A stretch of 64,000 nucleotides of DNA from Bradyrhizobium sp. Ec3.3 (GTDB lineage Bacteria > Pseudomonadota > Alphaproteobacteria > Rhizobiales > Xanthobacteraceae), in the NCBI RefSeq assembly GCF_000472925.1, contig NZ_AXAS01000001.1:248001-312000 (forward strand), written 5' to 3'. The stretch's first letter is position 1. Each line of letters starts with the position of its first letter. The notes under the pieces were generated by a model. That model had not been told where the DNA came from and did not search any database. It was given only the letters and a program-made list of their open reading frames with translations. Both the position numbers and the translations under genes were made by a program. Positions 33,882 to 42,899 of the stretch are shown piece after piece.

Positions 33882-34577
33882 TCATCGCCAGCTCGCGAGG
33901 TTGAATGCGAGCGCTGCGGCGCCGACCAGGACGAGGCTCGCAGCCCAGACCGCATCCAGATTGAACCAGCTTCGCGATACGAACTTGAGACCGAGATAGC
34001 GGTAGACTAGCCACCCAAGGCAACCGCCCGCCGCGACCATGGCGAGGACGTGCACGAGCGAAACCAGCACCGCCATTGCAAGATTCGCCGTGACGAGAGC
34101 GCCGGCCGCTTGGTGGGCCGCGTCGAGGTCAGCGGCCTGGCACAGCCCGAGATAGATCGGCACCAGCATCAACGCGGCGCCATGGGCGATGGCAACCGCA
34201 AACGACCACAGCGCCAACTGTGTTGGCGGTATCCGCGCCAGCGCCCGCGGATGGCGCCGGTCGATGAGACGGTAGGCGCCGAAGCCGATCACCAGCAGGC
34301 TCGCGCCGAGCTGGATCGGACGCTGCCACTCGGCCAGCGCCAGCAGCAGCGCGAACGGCAGCAACACCAGGAACGTTGCCAGCAGATGCCCCGCCGACAG
34401 CGCTCCGAGCGCGCCAAGCAGCGCGCGCGGACTTCGTTCCATGAGCCCTGCCGAAACCGCGAGCGGCCATCCCATTCCCGGATTGATGCCGTGATAGATG
34501 CCGCTCGCAAGGAGAGCGAGCCAGAGCCAGCCAAGTGTCCGGCTCGCCTCTCCCCAATCTAGGCCGACGGATAGCAA
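33882..34577 (-). CDS. Multi-pass membrane protein, unknown function, coupled to SBP56
   Basis: 231 residues with about six hydrophobic segments and conserved-looking histidines at segment ends: GIYHGINPGMGWPL, GHLLATFLVLL, IAHGAALML, LVHVLAMV. This His-in-membrane pattern resembles NicO/UreH-type metal or small-molecule exporters, but no firm family is claimed. Its start overlaps the end of the SBP56/methanethiol-oxidase gene by 19 bp, so the two are translationally linked and likely act together. It converges with the 2H phosphoesterase gene, 3 bp apart. Confidence 0.8.
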   Translation of the reverse strand: MLSVGLDWGEASRTLGWLWLALLASGIYHGINPGMGWPLAVSAGLMERSPRALLGALGALSAGHLLATFLVLLPFALLLALAEWQRPIQLGASLLVIGFGAYRLIDRRHPRALARIPPTQLALWSFAVAIAHGAALMLVPIYLGLCQAADLDAAHQAAGALVTANLAMAVLVSLVHVLAMVAAGGCLGWLVYRYLGLKFVSRSWFNLDAVWAASLVLVGAAALAFNLASWR

Positions 34578-35959
34578 AAGGAATCCGTCGAACAGTCGCC
34601 GCCCTCAAGCCTGACCTGATGGGCCCGATAGCCTTCCGGGAAGCTGACGAAATAATCGCTGGCGAGTTCGAGCCCGCCGCTGCGACCGACATTGGCCATC
34701 ACTTCGACGCCGGGAACGCCATCGGGATAGAACTGGTCGTCCCAGGTCGAGTAGAGCGAGTTGGTCCAGTACACCCGCTTGCCGTCGCGGCTGATCTCGA
34801 CCATCTGCGGGCCACCGGCATAGGCCTTGCCGCTCGGATGCGGCGCGCGACGCACGATGCCTCCGGTGTACACCGAGCCCGCAAGCTTGGGTTTCCGGGG
34901 ATCGCTGACGTCGTACTGGCGCATCTCGCCGGTGCCCCAGCAGGAGACGTAGAGAAACCTGTCGTCCATCGACAGATCGATGTCGGTCACCAGTGGCGGG
35001 ACCGCACCAAAGCCCTGCAAGAGCGGCGGAAGCTTTTCCTTCGGCGCAGGCTCCGGTGGAATCGTCGCCGTCTTTTCGGCGTGGAATTTTCCGCCCTCGC
35101 GCCACCAGGTCCAGATCGAGCCTTCCAGATTGGTGGTGTCGACCACCACGCCGGCAAAGCCATATTCACGAACCGGATCGTGCGCGGGCCGCACCTCCAG
35201 CGCCATCTGATGGTTGGCACCGAGGTCGATGGTCTGGACGTTGCGCCGGGCCCGGAGATCCCAGAAGTGGAGCCGGTGGCCATATTTGTTCGACAGGAGA
35301 TCTTCGGGTACGATCCCGTTCTCGAATTGCGGCGGCAGCCCCCACTCGCTCGTCACCATGTAGTCGCGCGGCAGATTCCACCAGAAGTCATAGTGCAGCG
35401 TCTGCGGACCGCGATCGATCTCCCAGCGACCGAGCACCTCGAACGTCTCGCAATCCATGATGAAGACGCCGGGAGGCCCGCTCGTGCCGTCCTTGCCGCC
35501 ACCGCCGAGCGTGCTGACGTAGATGCCGTCCGGCCCGCAATGGATGGTGTGTGGCCGCGAGTAGCCGGTTTTCTTGAAGACTTCCTCCGGCTCGATGACC
35601 TTGTGAATTTTCGCTTGGGTCGGATCAGGCTTGGTGTCGATGATGTAGATTCGCGACGAGCGGAGTCCGGGAATGATGAGATAGCGCCGCTCGATGAAGG
35701 CGTGCCCGGCGAGCGGAGACAATGCCGACGAGCAGGCATTCCAGCCGAAATGATGAAACTCGTCGCCCTTGTTCGGCATCGTCACGGTATGGACGATCTG
35801 ACTGTAGGTCGGCGATCCCGGCTTGGCGTCGATGACCGCAAGTGCGTCGGGCTTTGAGAAATCCGGGCTGAGCAGCAACGTATAAGCGAAGTTTTCGGGC
35901 GGCGCTTCCATCGCGAGTTTTGGCGATGCGTGGAAGGTCGGATCTGGCCGCATTGTCAT
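34559..35959 (-). CDS. Selenium-binding protein 56 family / methanethiol oxidase
   Basis: 466 residues, full-length SBP56: FAYTLLLSPDFSKPDALAVI, DEFHHFGWNACSSA (His and Cys probably metal or active-site), YSRPHTIHCGPDGIYVSTLG, GVFIMDCETFEVLGRWEI, TDIDLSMDDRFLYVSCWGTG and HPSGKAYAGGPQMVEISRDG, a beta-propeller with copper-ligand-type histidines. Bacterial members (MtoX) oxidise methanethiol to formaldehyde, sulfide and hydrogen peroxide. No signal peptide is present, unlike periplasmic MtoX. ATG is preceded by GGGAGG. The coupled downstream membrane gene may transport a substrate or copper. Confidence 0.88.
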   Translation of the reverse strand: MTMRPDPTFHASPKLAMEAPPENFAYTLLLSPDFSKPDALAVIDAKPGSPTYSQIVHTVTMPNKGDEFHHFGWNACSSALSPLAGHAFIERRYLIIPGLRSSRIYIIDTKPDPTQAKIHKVIEPEEVFKKTGYSRPHTIHCGPDGIYVSTLGGGGKDGTSGPPGVFIMDCETFEVLGRWEIDRGPQTLHYDFWWNLPRDYMVTSEWGLPPQFENGIVPEDLLSNKYGHRLHFWDLRARRNVQTIDLGANHQMALEVRPAHDPVREYGFAGVVVDTTNLEGSIWTWWREGGKFHAEKTATIPPEPAPKEKLPPLLQGFGAVPPLVTDIDLSMDDRFLYVSCWGTGEMRQYDVSDPRKPKLAGSVYTGGIVRRAPHPSGKAYAGGPQMVEISRDGKRVYWTNSLYSTWDDQFYPDGVPGVEVMANVGRSGGLELASDYFVSFPEGYRAHQVRLEGGDCSTDSFCYPSA

Positions 35960-36182
35960 GGCACTGCCTCCCTGTTTGCGTCGGCTTGCGCCAACCTGGC
36001 TCGGGATAACGGCATAATGAAGTGCTGACGCGCGATGTCTTTAAGTTGCTCCGCAGGCCTGGTCGGCCCGGGAAGATTACGTCATCGCGCCGCCGCGCGA
36101 AACCGGCCGAAGCGCGCCAATTCGACGCTTGGAGCCGAAAGGGAAGCTGCCGAGAAGGCTGGATCGCGCTCCCGTCCTCGGC

Positions 36183-36227
36183 GTCGTCCCGGCCTAGTGC
36201 GCAATTGCGCACGGGGGCCGGGACGAC
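36183..36227. terminator. Nested hairpin between SBP56 and DHDPS-family genes
   Basis: GTCGTCCCGGCC and GGCCGGGACGAC are inverted ends, enclosing the perfect 16-bp palindrome GTGCGCAATTGCGCAC. It lies 18 bp past the DHDPS-family stop and has no long T run, so it may be a repeat element or a weak transcript end. Confidence 0.5.
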
Positions 36228-36245
36228 AGCAGCGTGCGTGGCGCG

Positions 36246-37187
36246 TTACTTCCCCCAGCGCAGCGCCAGCGCGTCGCGTTCCTTGGCGAGTTCGAGCAGG
36301 CCTGCGCGCGTGGCCGGGTGCAGCGGTTGCAGGGGATGGCGCACGGCGTCTGACTTGATCACGCCGCCGGCCTGCATCATCGCCTTGCAGGCGATCAGGC
36401 CGCACTGGCGGTTCTCGTAGTTGATCAGCGGCAGCCAGCGCTCATAGGCGGCCTTGGCCTCCTCGCGCTTGCCGGCAAAATAGGGATCGATGATCTGGCG
36501 GATGCCGTCGGGATAGCCGCCGCCGGTCATCGCGCCGGTGGCGCCGGCGTCGAGATCGGCCATCAGCGTGATCGCCTCCTCGCCGTCCCATGGACCTTCG
36601 ATCGCGCTGCCGCCCGCCTCGATCAGGCTGCGCAGCTTCGCCGCGGCGCCCGGCACCTCGATCTTGAAATAGCGGATGTTGGAAAACTCACGCGCCAGGC
36701 GCGCCAGCAGCTCGACCGACAGCGGCGTGCCCGCGACCGGCGCGTCCTGGATCATGATGGGGATGTTGATCGCCGCCGACAGCACCTTGAAGAACTCGAC
36801 GATGCCTTTCTCGGGCACCCGGAAGGTCGCGCCGTGATAGGGCGGCATCACCATCACCATGGCGGCGCCGGCGGCCTCAGCCTGCTTGCTGCGCGCCGCG
36901 CACACGGCCGAGGAGAAATGGGTGGTGGTGACGATGACGGGGACGCGGCCGGCGACGTGCTCCAGCACGGCATGCATCACGGTCTCGCGCTCGGCGTCGG
37001 TCAGCACGAACTGCTCGGAGAAGTTGGCGAGGATGCAGATGCCGTTCGAGCCGGCATCGATCATGAAATCGATGCAGCGACGCTGGCCTTCGAGGTCGAG
37101 CTCCCCACGCTCGTTGAAGATCGTGGGGGCGACGGGAAAGACGCCCCGGTATGGACGCTGGACTTTGGTTTGGGGCGTGGCCGACAT
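36246..37187 (-). CDS. Dihydrodipicolinate synthase family aldolase/dehydratase
   Basis: 313 residues of the DapA/NAL superfamily TIM barrel. The Schiff-base lysine is K175 in RYFKIEVPG. At the place where DapA carries YNVP, this protein reads QDAP, so the catalytic tyrosine is missing and it is unlikely to make dihydrodipicolinate. Relatives are keto-deoxy-sugar dehydratases and hydroxy-acid aldolases. The start MSATPQTKVQRPYRGVFPVA is good. No sugar-catabolic gene is adjacent, so the substrate remains open. Confidence 0.88.
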   Translation of the reverse strand: MSATPQTKVQRPYRGVFPVAPTIFNERGELDLEGQRRCIDFMIDAGSNGICILANFSEQFVLTDAERETVMHAVLEHVAGRVPVIVTTTHFSSAVCAARSKQAEAAGAAMVMVMPPYHGATFRVPEKGIVEFFKVLSAAINIPIMIQDAPVAGTPLSVELLARLAREFSNIRYFKIEVPGAAAKLRSLIEAGGSAIEGPWDGEEAITLMADLDAGATGAMTGGGYPDGIRQIIDPYFAGKREEAKAAYERWLPLINYENRQCGLIACKAMMQAGGVIKSDAVRHPLQPLHPATRAGLLELAKERDALALRWGK

Positions 37188-37329
37188 CGAAACTTACTCC
37201 CTGGAATTCTTGCCGCGACTTTGTGGTGGGCCGCCCGCGATGCCGCGCGAGCATGGTACCGCTACCATTTAGCGCGGCAGCGCACCTGCGGCAATGCCGA
37301 TCGCGGCGGGAACTTCAGATCTGATGGAG

Positions 37330-39411
37330 CTACGCCGAACGAACGGCGCCCAGGAAACCTTCGACCGCCACGCGCAGGTGGTCGGCATCGGCCGACATCT
37401 TCTTGACCGACTCCGTCAACACGGTACCGGCATTGCCGGTCTCGCGGTTGAGGCTGGCGACGCTGCCGATGGTGTCGGTCACCTCGCGGGTGCCGAGCGC
37501 GGCCTGCTGGAAATTGCGCGAGATCTCGGTGGTCGCCGCACGCTGCTCTTCGACCGCCGCAGCGATCGCCGTCATCTTCTCGTCGATGCCGCTGATCGCC
37601 CCGCCGATCGACCGGATTGCGGATACCGCCTGCCCCGTCGCGGACTGGATCTCGGCGACCTGGCGCGAGATTTCCTCGGTCGCGGTCGCCGTCTGCGAGG
37701 CGAGGTTCTTGACCTCGCCGGCGACCACGGCGAAGCCGCGGCCCGCCTCGCCGGCACGCGCCGCCTCGATCGTGGCGTTCAGCGCCAGGAGGTTGGTTTG
37801 GCCTGCGATGGCGCTGATCATCTTCACGACCTCGCCGATGCGCGCGGCGGTCTGGTCCAGGATCTCGACGGTGGCGTTGGTGTGCTCGGCCTGCGCGACC
37901 GCCTCGCGCGCCTCGCGCGCGCTGGCTTGCACCTGCGCCGAGATCTCGCCGACCGATGCCGACAGCTCCTCGGTCGCGGCCGCAATGGTCTCGAGATTGT
38001 TGGTGGCCTGCTCGGCCGCGGATGACACCGCCGCCGTCTGGTTGCTCGACTCCGATACCAGTGAGCGCACCCCCGTCGCGGTGGCGTCCAGCTCCCTCGT
38101 GGATTCGGCAACGCTGTGGATCACCGCCTGCACGGTGTCGTCGAAGCGCCGGCAGGCCGCGTCGACCGTGCTGGATCGCGCGAGTTGTTGGGCCTGTTGC
38201 GCCTCGCGCTCCTGACCCAGCCGCTCCGCCGTCGCCGCGCTCTCGCGCAGGCTCTCGAGCGCTGACGCCATCGTGCCGAACTCGTCGGGATATTTCGACC
38301 GCGGCACCGGCGTTGCGTAGTCACGGGCGCTGATCCGGGCGATCGCGCCCATCAGCGATTGCACCGGCCGCACCAGGCGATTGCGCACCACGAACACGCC
38401 GGCCAATGTCACTGTCAGCGCCGCCAGGAAGGCCAGCGACTGCACCACGAGCTTGCTGAGCGCCGTCTCCTGCACCACTTCCGCGCGCGCGATCGACTGG
38501 TCCAGCGCCTTGTTTGCGACGGCCACGATCGGCCCGAACGGCGACTGGCAGAGCGCATTCCACTCCTGGGCGGAGACGGCTGGACGGCCGCTGCCGTCGA
38601 AATTCTTGGTGATCTGCGAGATCTGCTGGACGACCGTGTCGGTCTTCGCGCGCGCTTCCTTGGCCGTGGAGACGAGGTCCGCGGTCACATCGGGCGCGGC
38701 GAGAAGTTCCTCGATCCCGGTCCAGCCCGCGCCGACGACGCCGTTCCATTGCGCCACGTTCAGTTTCTGGGTCTCGTCGAGCGGCTTGCTCGCGTTGACG
38801 TTGGGACGCAGCGCCGAGCACTGGATGCCATAGCGGTCGCGCACCTGCCAGGCGAGGCGGCGGACCTGGATCATTCGGGCGATGAAGGGATCGTTCATCC
38901 AGGCGCGGTTCGAGACCGCAGTCGAGGCGAGGTTCGCCGCATCGATGGTCTTGGTGACCGCATCGTACCAGGAATTGGTGCGGTCGATCTTGCGCTCGGC
39001 GCGCGGACGCGCGGCTTCGTCGAAGAACAGGCGGAACTGCGGCGCGGCCTCGCCCCAACGCTGTTTCAACGTGCTCGCAAGCTCCTCGCGACGGGCGAAC
39101 TCGACGGTCTCGATGGCTGCGGCGATCGACTCGTAGCCGGCCTGTTCGAGCTTCTCGATCTCAGCCAGGCGGTTGCGCGGATCGTCCTCGCCAAGCAGCG
39201 CGCTCTGGGCATCGCCGCGGTTGGTCCGCAGCGACAGCACGCCCTGGAAGATTGCCTTGTCGGCGGCGGCCAGCCGTCCGGTCTCCTGGCTGTCACGATA
39301 GCGACCGATGGCTCCGGTCATCTGGATCGCCGTGCTGGTCAGAGCACCAATGGCCAGCAGAGCCATCAGCACCAGGAGAAGCGTGCTTACCGATTTCTTG
39401 ATTATCGTCAT
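37330..39411 (-). CDS. Methyl-accepting chemotaxis protein
   Basis: 693 residues from [20 protein letters not shown]. First membrane span about 8-30, a long periplasmic sensor region, second span near 330-350 ([20 protein letters not shown]), HAMP linker, then a cytoplasmic signalling domain with the hairpin tip [24 protein letters not shown] sequence and methylation helices ([16 protein letters not shown] at the end). No PAS domain is seen. The sensor has no family I can name. Single gene; not in a che cluster. Confidence 0.93.
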   Translation of the reverse strand: MTIIKKSVSTLLLVLMALLAIGALTSTAIQMTGAIGRYRDSQETGRLAAADKAIFQGVLSLRTNRGDAQSALLGEDDPRNRLAEIEKLEQAGYESIAAAIETVEFARREELASTLKQRWGEAAPQFRLFFDEAARPRAERKIDRTNSWYDAVTKTIDAANLASTAVSNRAWMNDPFIARMIQVRRLAWQVRDRYGIQCSALRPNVNASKPLDETQKLNVAQWNGVVGAGWTGIEELLAAPDVTADLVSTAKEARAKTDTVVQQISQITKNFDGSGRPAVSAQEWNALCQSPFGPIVAVANKALDQSIARAEVVQETALSKLVVQSLAFLAALTVTLAGVFVVRNRLVRPVQSLMGAIARISARDYATPVPRSKYPDEFGTMASALESLRESAATAERLGQEREAQQAQQLARSSTVDAACRRFDDTVQAVIHSVAESTRELDATATGVRSLVSESSNQTAAVSSAAEQATNNLETIAAATEELSASVGEISAQVQASAREAREAVAQAEHTNATVEILDQTAARIGEVVKMISAIAGQTNLLALNATIEAARAGEAGRGFAVVAGEVKNLASQTATATEEISRQVAEIQSATGQAVSAIRSIGGAISGIDEKMTAIAAAVEEQRAATTEISRNFQQAALGTREVTDTIGSVASLNRETGNAGTVLTESVKKMSADADHLRVAVEGFLGAVRSA

Positions 39412-39553
39412 TGCCGAGGCGCCCAGATTGCGCGGCCACTTTGCCGGGCGACCTGCCAATGTTTCGTTAAGTTTTTAGTCGAATTGGCTGCAATGCAAAT
39501 TTGCGCAACGGCTGGTTGGTGACGACCAGCGCGCCGGCAGGCCTGCGGCCGAT

Positions 39554-40753
39554 TTAGCGCCGATCGGGCCTGAGCTTGTTCGCGGCGGCGATGTCCGCAT
39601 CGCCCCCGGCCACATCGCCCCTCTCCCGCTTGGCCACACCGCGCCAATGCATGGCGAGCGCGTAGGTCGGCAGCAATTCGAGCGCCTTGTCGTAATTCGC
39701 AATGGCGCGATCGAGTTCGTGCTTGTCCTGGAAGGCGCGGCCCCGCCCGTAATAGGCCGTAACGAATTCAGGCTCGCGCCGGATCACCTCATCATAGTCG
39801 GCGATCGCGCGATCGAAAGCGCCCTTATCGCGCCAGGCAAGGCCGCGATTGTTCAGCGCGTAGACCTCATCGGGCTCAAGACGGAGCACTGCGCTGTAGT
39901 CCGCGATGCTGCGATCGAGATCACCCTTCTTCTGGTAAGCGAGACCGCGGTTGAGCAGACTCATGGCATCGGTCGGATCGAGCTTGATCGCCTCGTCGAA
40001 ATCAGCGATCGCGCGATCGGGCTCGTTCTTCATCAGGAGCGCGCTGCCGCGGTTGTAGAAGGCGTGCGATGATTTCGGATTGATGCGGATGGCATCATTA
40101 TAGTCGGCAATCGCACGGTCCTGATCGCCCTTGGCGCCGTAAACGCTGCCGCGGCTTTCATAGGCGCTGCCATAGGCCGGATCGATCCGGATCGCGTCGT
40201 CATAATCGGCGAGCGCGTGGTCCAGATCGCCTTTCGCCTGATAGACTTGGCCGCGATTGGCGACCGCCATGGCGTATTTGGGATTGAGCCGGATCGCCGT
40301 CTCAAAGTCGGCGAGCGCCCGATCGGGATCACCCCGCATCTGGTAGATCGTACCGCGATTGTTGACCGCTTCGGCATCGGTGGGGTCAAGACGAACGGCC
40401 TGCTCGAAATCGGAGAGCGCGTGATCCAGCTCGCCCTTACGCCGATAGAACATTCCGCGTCCGCCGAAGGCCGAACCGAAGCTGGGATCCGTCAGAATTG
40501 CCAGGTCAAAATCGGTACGCGCTCGATCGAGATCGCCGCCCGTCATCCGCGCAACGCCTCGATTGAACCGAGCGACGGCGAGGTCGCGCCCCGTGAAGGC
40601 ACCCGCATCGATCGCCTTGGTGCAGGCAGCAAGCTGCTCGCTGAGCGGCCGGTCGGTATCGCCGAGGCATTTCAGCTCCCGCGATTGGGCATGGCCCGGC
40701 AGCCCCGCCAAAGCGAGCACCACGACCAGACCCATCATCCGCAACGCCAACAT
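39554..40753 (-). CDS. Secreted tetratricopeptide-repeat protein
   Basis: 399 residues. Signal peptide MLALRMMGLVVVLALAGLPG ending HA, a short Cys-containing N-terminal part (ELKCLGDTDRP..ACTKAI), then about nine or ten 34-residue TPR units (pattern AVRLDPTDAEAVNNRGTIYQ, ALADFETAIRLNP). Highly regular units suggest recent internal duplication. TPR arrays mediate protein contacts; partner unknown. Last unit degenerates near the C-terminus (HWRGVAKRERGDVAGGDADI). Confidence 0.92.
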   Translation of the reverse strand: MLALRMMGLVVVLALAGLPGHAQSRELKCLGDTDRPLSEQLAACTKAIDAGAFTGRDLAVARFNRGVARMTGGDLDRARTDFDLAILTDPSFGSAFGGRGMFYRRKGELDHALSDFEQAVRLDPTDAEAVNNRGTIYQMRGDPDRALADFETAIRLNPKYAMAVANRGQVYQAKGDLDHALADYDDAIRIDPAYGSAYESRGSVYGAKGDQDRAIADYNDAIRINPKSSHAFYNRGSALLMKNEPDRAIADFDEAIKLDPTDAMSLLNRGLAYQKKGDLDRSIADYSAVLRLEPDEVYALNNRGLAWRDKGAFDRAIADYDEVIRREPEFVTAYYGRGRAFQDKHELDRAIANYDKALELLPTYALAMHWRGVAKRERGDVAGGDADIAAANKLRPDRR

Positions 40754-40857
40754 CGGTCCCCCACAAGCTAGATGCCCGTTCGTCGCGGGCCGGGGCCATT
40801 TCGTTCAATCCGCTCAGGCGGATAGAGGCGCCGACCACGCTCCCGTCAGGGCCGGCG

Positions 40858-41628
40858 TCATGCGACCTTGGTGAAGTCGGGCGGGCGGCGCTCGGCGAAG
40901 GCCGTGAACGCCTCGCGCGCCTCGGCGGTGCGCAGGCGCTTTGCGAACTGCTCGCCTTCGGCGGCCATCTGAGCGACGAGAGCCTCGCCGTTGCGCATCA
41001 GCTGCTTGGTCGCGACCAGCGCGCCGGCCGGTTGCTGGGCGAGGCGCCGGGCGAGCGCGGCGGCCTCGGCGTCGAGCTGGGCCAGCGGCACCACGCGGCT
41101 GGCGAGCCCCCATTCGAGCGCGGTGTTCGCCGGCACGGCCTCGCCGAGCGCGAACATCTCGTAAGCGCGGACGTGACCGATGCGCAGCGGCATCAACAGG
41201 CTCGAGGCCGCCTCCGGCACCAGTGCGAGGCTGACGAAGGGCGTCGACAACAGCGCATTGTCGGCCAGCACGACGAGATCACAATGCAGGAGCATCGTGG
41301 TGCCGACGCCGACCGCGCGGCCCTGGACGGCCGCGACCAGCGGGCGCGTGCAGCGCGCCAGCGACTGGATGAACCTGACGACGTTGCGGCTGCCCTCGGA
41401 TTTACCGGTGGCGACCGCGGCGAACTCGCCAACGTCGTTGCCGGCGGTGAACATGTCGCCTTCACCGCGGATCAAGAGCACGCGTACCGACGAGTCGGTC
41501 TCGGCACCCTCGATGGTATCGGCGAGCTTGCCGTACATCGCATCGGTCAGCGCGTTCTTCTTGTCGGGGCGCGCCAGGGTCAATGTCAGCACGCCATTGG
41601 TCATCTCGGTCCGGACATGCTCGGTCAT
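40858..41628 (-). CDS. Enoyl-CoA hydratase/isomerase family protein
   Basis: 256 residues of the crotonase fold: VRTEMTNGVLTLTLARPDKK, oxyanion-hole segment FTAGNDVGEFA, and GVGTTMLLHCDLVVLADNAL. One catalytic Glu position is present (LVPEAASSLL) while the usual second Glu of hydratases is not obvious, so an isomerase-type activity is possible. It follows the marR gene by 13 bp on the same strand. MarR-hydratase pairs often control aromatic or fatty-acid catabolism. Confidence 0.9.
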   Translation of the reverse strand: MTEHVRTEMTNGVLTLTLARPDKKNALTDAMYGKLADTIEGAETDSSVRVLLIRGEGDMFTAGNDVGEFAAVATGKSEGSRNVVRFIQSLARCTRPLVAAVQGRAVGVGTTMLLHCDLVVLADNALLSTPFVSLALVPEAASSLLMPLRIGHVRAYEMFALGEAVPANTALEWGLASRVVPLAQLDAEAAALARRLAQQPAGALVATKQLMRNGEALVAQMAAEGEQFAKRLRTAEAREAFTAFAERRPPDFTKVA

Positions 41629-41641
41629 GAAACGGCTCCTC

Positions 41642-42079
41642 TCATTCGTCGGTTGCTCGTGGAAACTTGGTTTGAATGCTCGTCAGCCAGCGCGCGACGA
41701 TGTCGATCTCGGCGCTGGAAAATCCGTCTGTCAGCGCGGCGTTGATTTCCGCCGCCGCGGCCTTCGCCCGCACCTCGACCGCACGGCCTTTGGGGGTGAG
41801 CCAGACGCGCCAGGCGCGGCCATCCTCGCGATCGGCCCGCCGCTCGACCAGCCTTGCCGCGGCCATCCGGTCGACGAGGCCGGAGATGCCCGCCGGCCCA
41901 AGATCGAGCGCGGCCCCCGCCTCACCCATCAAGGCGCCGTCCTGCCGGCCGAGGATGAAGAGGAGTCCTGCCTGGGATGGCGTCACCTCGCTCTCCGGCT
42001 GCGCCGCCATGAAGCGCTGCAGCCGGCGCTGCGCGACGTTCAGGAGGTAGATCAGCCGGGGGTGCCTTGCCGAGGTCAT
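41642..42079 (-). CDS. MarR-family transcriptional regulator
   Basis: 145 residues with the MarR winged helix: VTPSQAGLLFILGRQDGALM, GEAGAALDLGPAGISGLVDR, then the wing AARLVERRADREDGRAWRVW and the long C-terminal helix. A perfect palindrome (42094-42109) lies 14 bp upstream of its start and is the likely operator. Probably regulates itself and the downstream enoyl-CoA hydratase gene. Confidence 0.92.
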   Translation of the reverse strand: MTSARHPRLIYLLNVAQRRLQRFMAAQPESEVTPSQAGLLFILGRQDGALMGEAGAALDLGPAGISGLVDRMAAARLVERRADREDGRAWRVWLTPKGRAVEVRAKAAAAEINAALTDGFSSAEIDIVARWLTSIQTKFPRATDE

Positions 42080-42093
42080 GCGCGGCTCGATTT

Positions 42094-42109
42094 ATTTCGC
42101 ATGCGAAAT
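42094..42109. promoter_or_regulatory. Palindromic MarR operator candidate
   Basis: ATTTCGCATGCGAAAT, a perfect 16-bp palindrome just upstream of marR. Length and symmetry match MarR-dimer sites. Confidence 0.7.
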
Positions 42110-42149
42110 ATATAGTCCGGCAAAACGAGCCTGTAAAGCGGCGTGGGCG

Positions 42150-42809
42150 TCACGCCGTTGCGGCGCGACATCCGTCCAGGAAAAGAGCCGCGGCGGCGCG
42201 GACGCGGCGCTCGATCTCGTTGCGCGATGGCAGCGGCACGCCGCCATAGATCGTGGCGCGCTGCGGGGCCGAGACGGCCATCCCGATCAGCATGCCCGCG
42301 GCCTCCTCGACATTATCGAGCGCGAGGCGCTCCGCCTTCACCTGGACGCGCAGCCAGCGCGCCAGCGCGGCCGCCGTGCGCGCAATGCCATTGCGATAGA
42401 ACGCTACGGCAAGATCCGGAAACGCCGCCGATTCCTGGAGCACGATGCGCTGCAGGGCGACGACCTCGGGATCAAGCGCGAGGTCGGCGCAGGCGAGCAA
42501 CGCGGTGGATAGGGCCTCCGCAATATCGGTGTGATCGATGCCCTTGAGCTGGACGTCGGAGAGCTGCCGGTCGAGCCGGTCGGCGACCATGGCCTCGAAC
42601 AGCGCCGCCTTGGCCGGAAACAACCGATAGAGCGTCTTGGTCGAAATGCCGGCGCGGCGCGCCAGCTCCTCGGTGCTGGTCGCCGCGTAGCCGTTCTCGG
42701 CAAAAGCGTGCCGCGCGGCGTCGAAGATGATCTGACGCGTCTCGCCGTCGTAGCGCAGTGGCGGCCGTCCACGGGGGCGGTATTCACTGGAAGATTTTTC
42801 CTGAGCCAT
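42150..42809 (-). CDS. TetR-family regulator of the EmrAB-like pump
   Basis: 219 residues: basic head with RPRGRPPLRYDGETRQIIFD, helix-turn-helix NGYAATSTEELARRAGISTK and TLYRLFPAKAALFEAMVADR at about residues 40-75, then an all-helical ligand domain. It is divergent from the HlyD/MFS efflux genes across a 90-bp gap with two inverted repeats, the classic layout of a drug-efflux repressor. Confidence 0.92.
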   Translation of the reverse strand: MAQEKSSSEYRPRGRPPLRYDGETRQIIFDAARHAFAENGYAATSTEELARRAGISTKTLYRLFPAKAALFEAMVADRLDRQLSDVQLKGIDHTDIAEALSTALLACADLALDPEVVALQRIVLQESAAFPDLAVAFYRNGIARTAAALARWLRVQVKAERLALDNVEEAAGMLIGMAVSAPQRATIYGGVPLPSRNEIERRVRAAAALFLDGCRAATA

Positions 42810-42825
42810 GCTTTTACATGATGCC

Positions 42826-42881
42826 TGTCATTCTATTGACAGTTTTCAAGCTAGTCCTATTTTGGAAACCGTCAAGTTTCC
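42826..42881 (+). promoter_or_regulatory. Efflux promoter with two inverted repeats (TetR operator candidates)
   Basis: TTGACA (42836-42841) and TATTTT (42858-42863) form a plus-strand promoter with 16-bp spacing. TGTCA-N6-TGACA (42826-42841) overlaps the -35; GGAAAC-N6-GTTTCC (42864-42881) follows the -10. Either repeat could bind the TetR repressor. Confidence 0.65.
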
Positions 42882-42899
42882 TAATTCAGGGAGCCGGCC

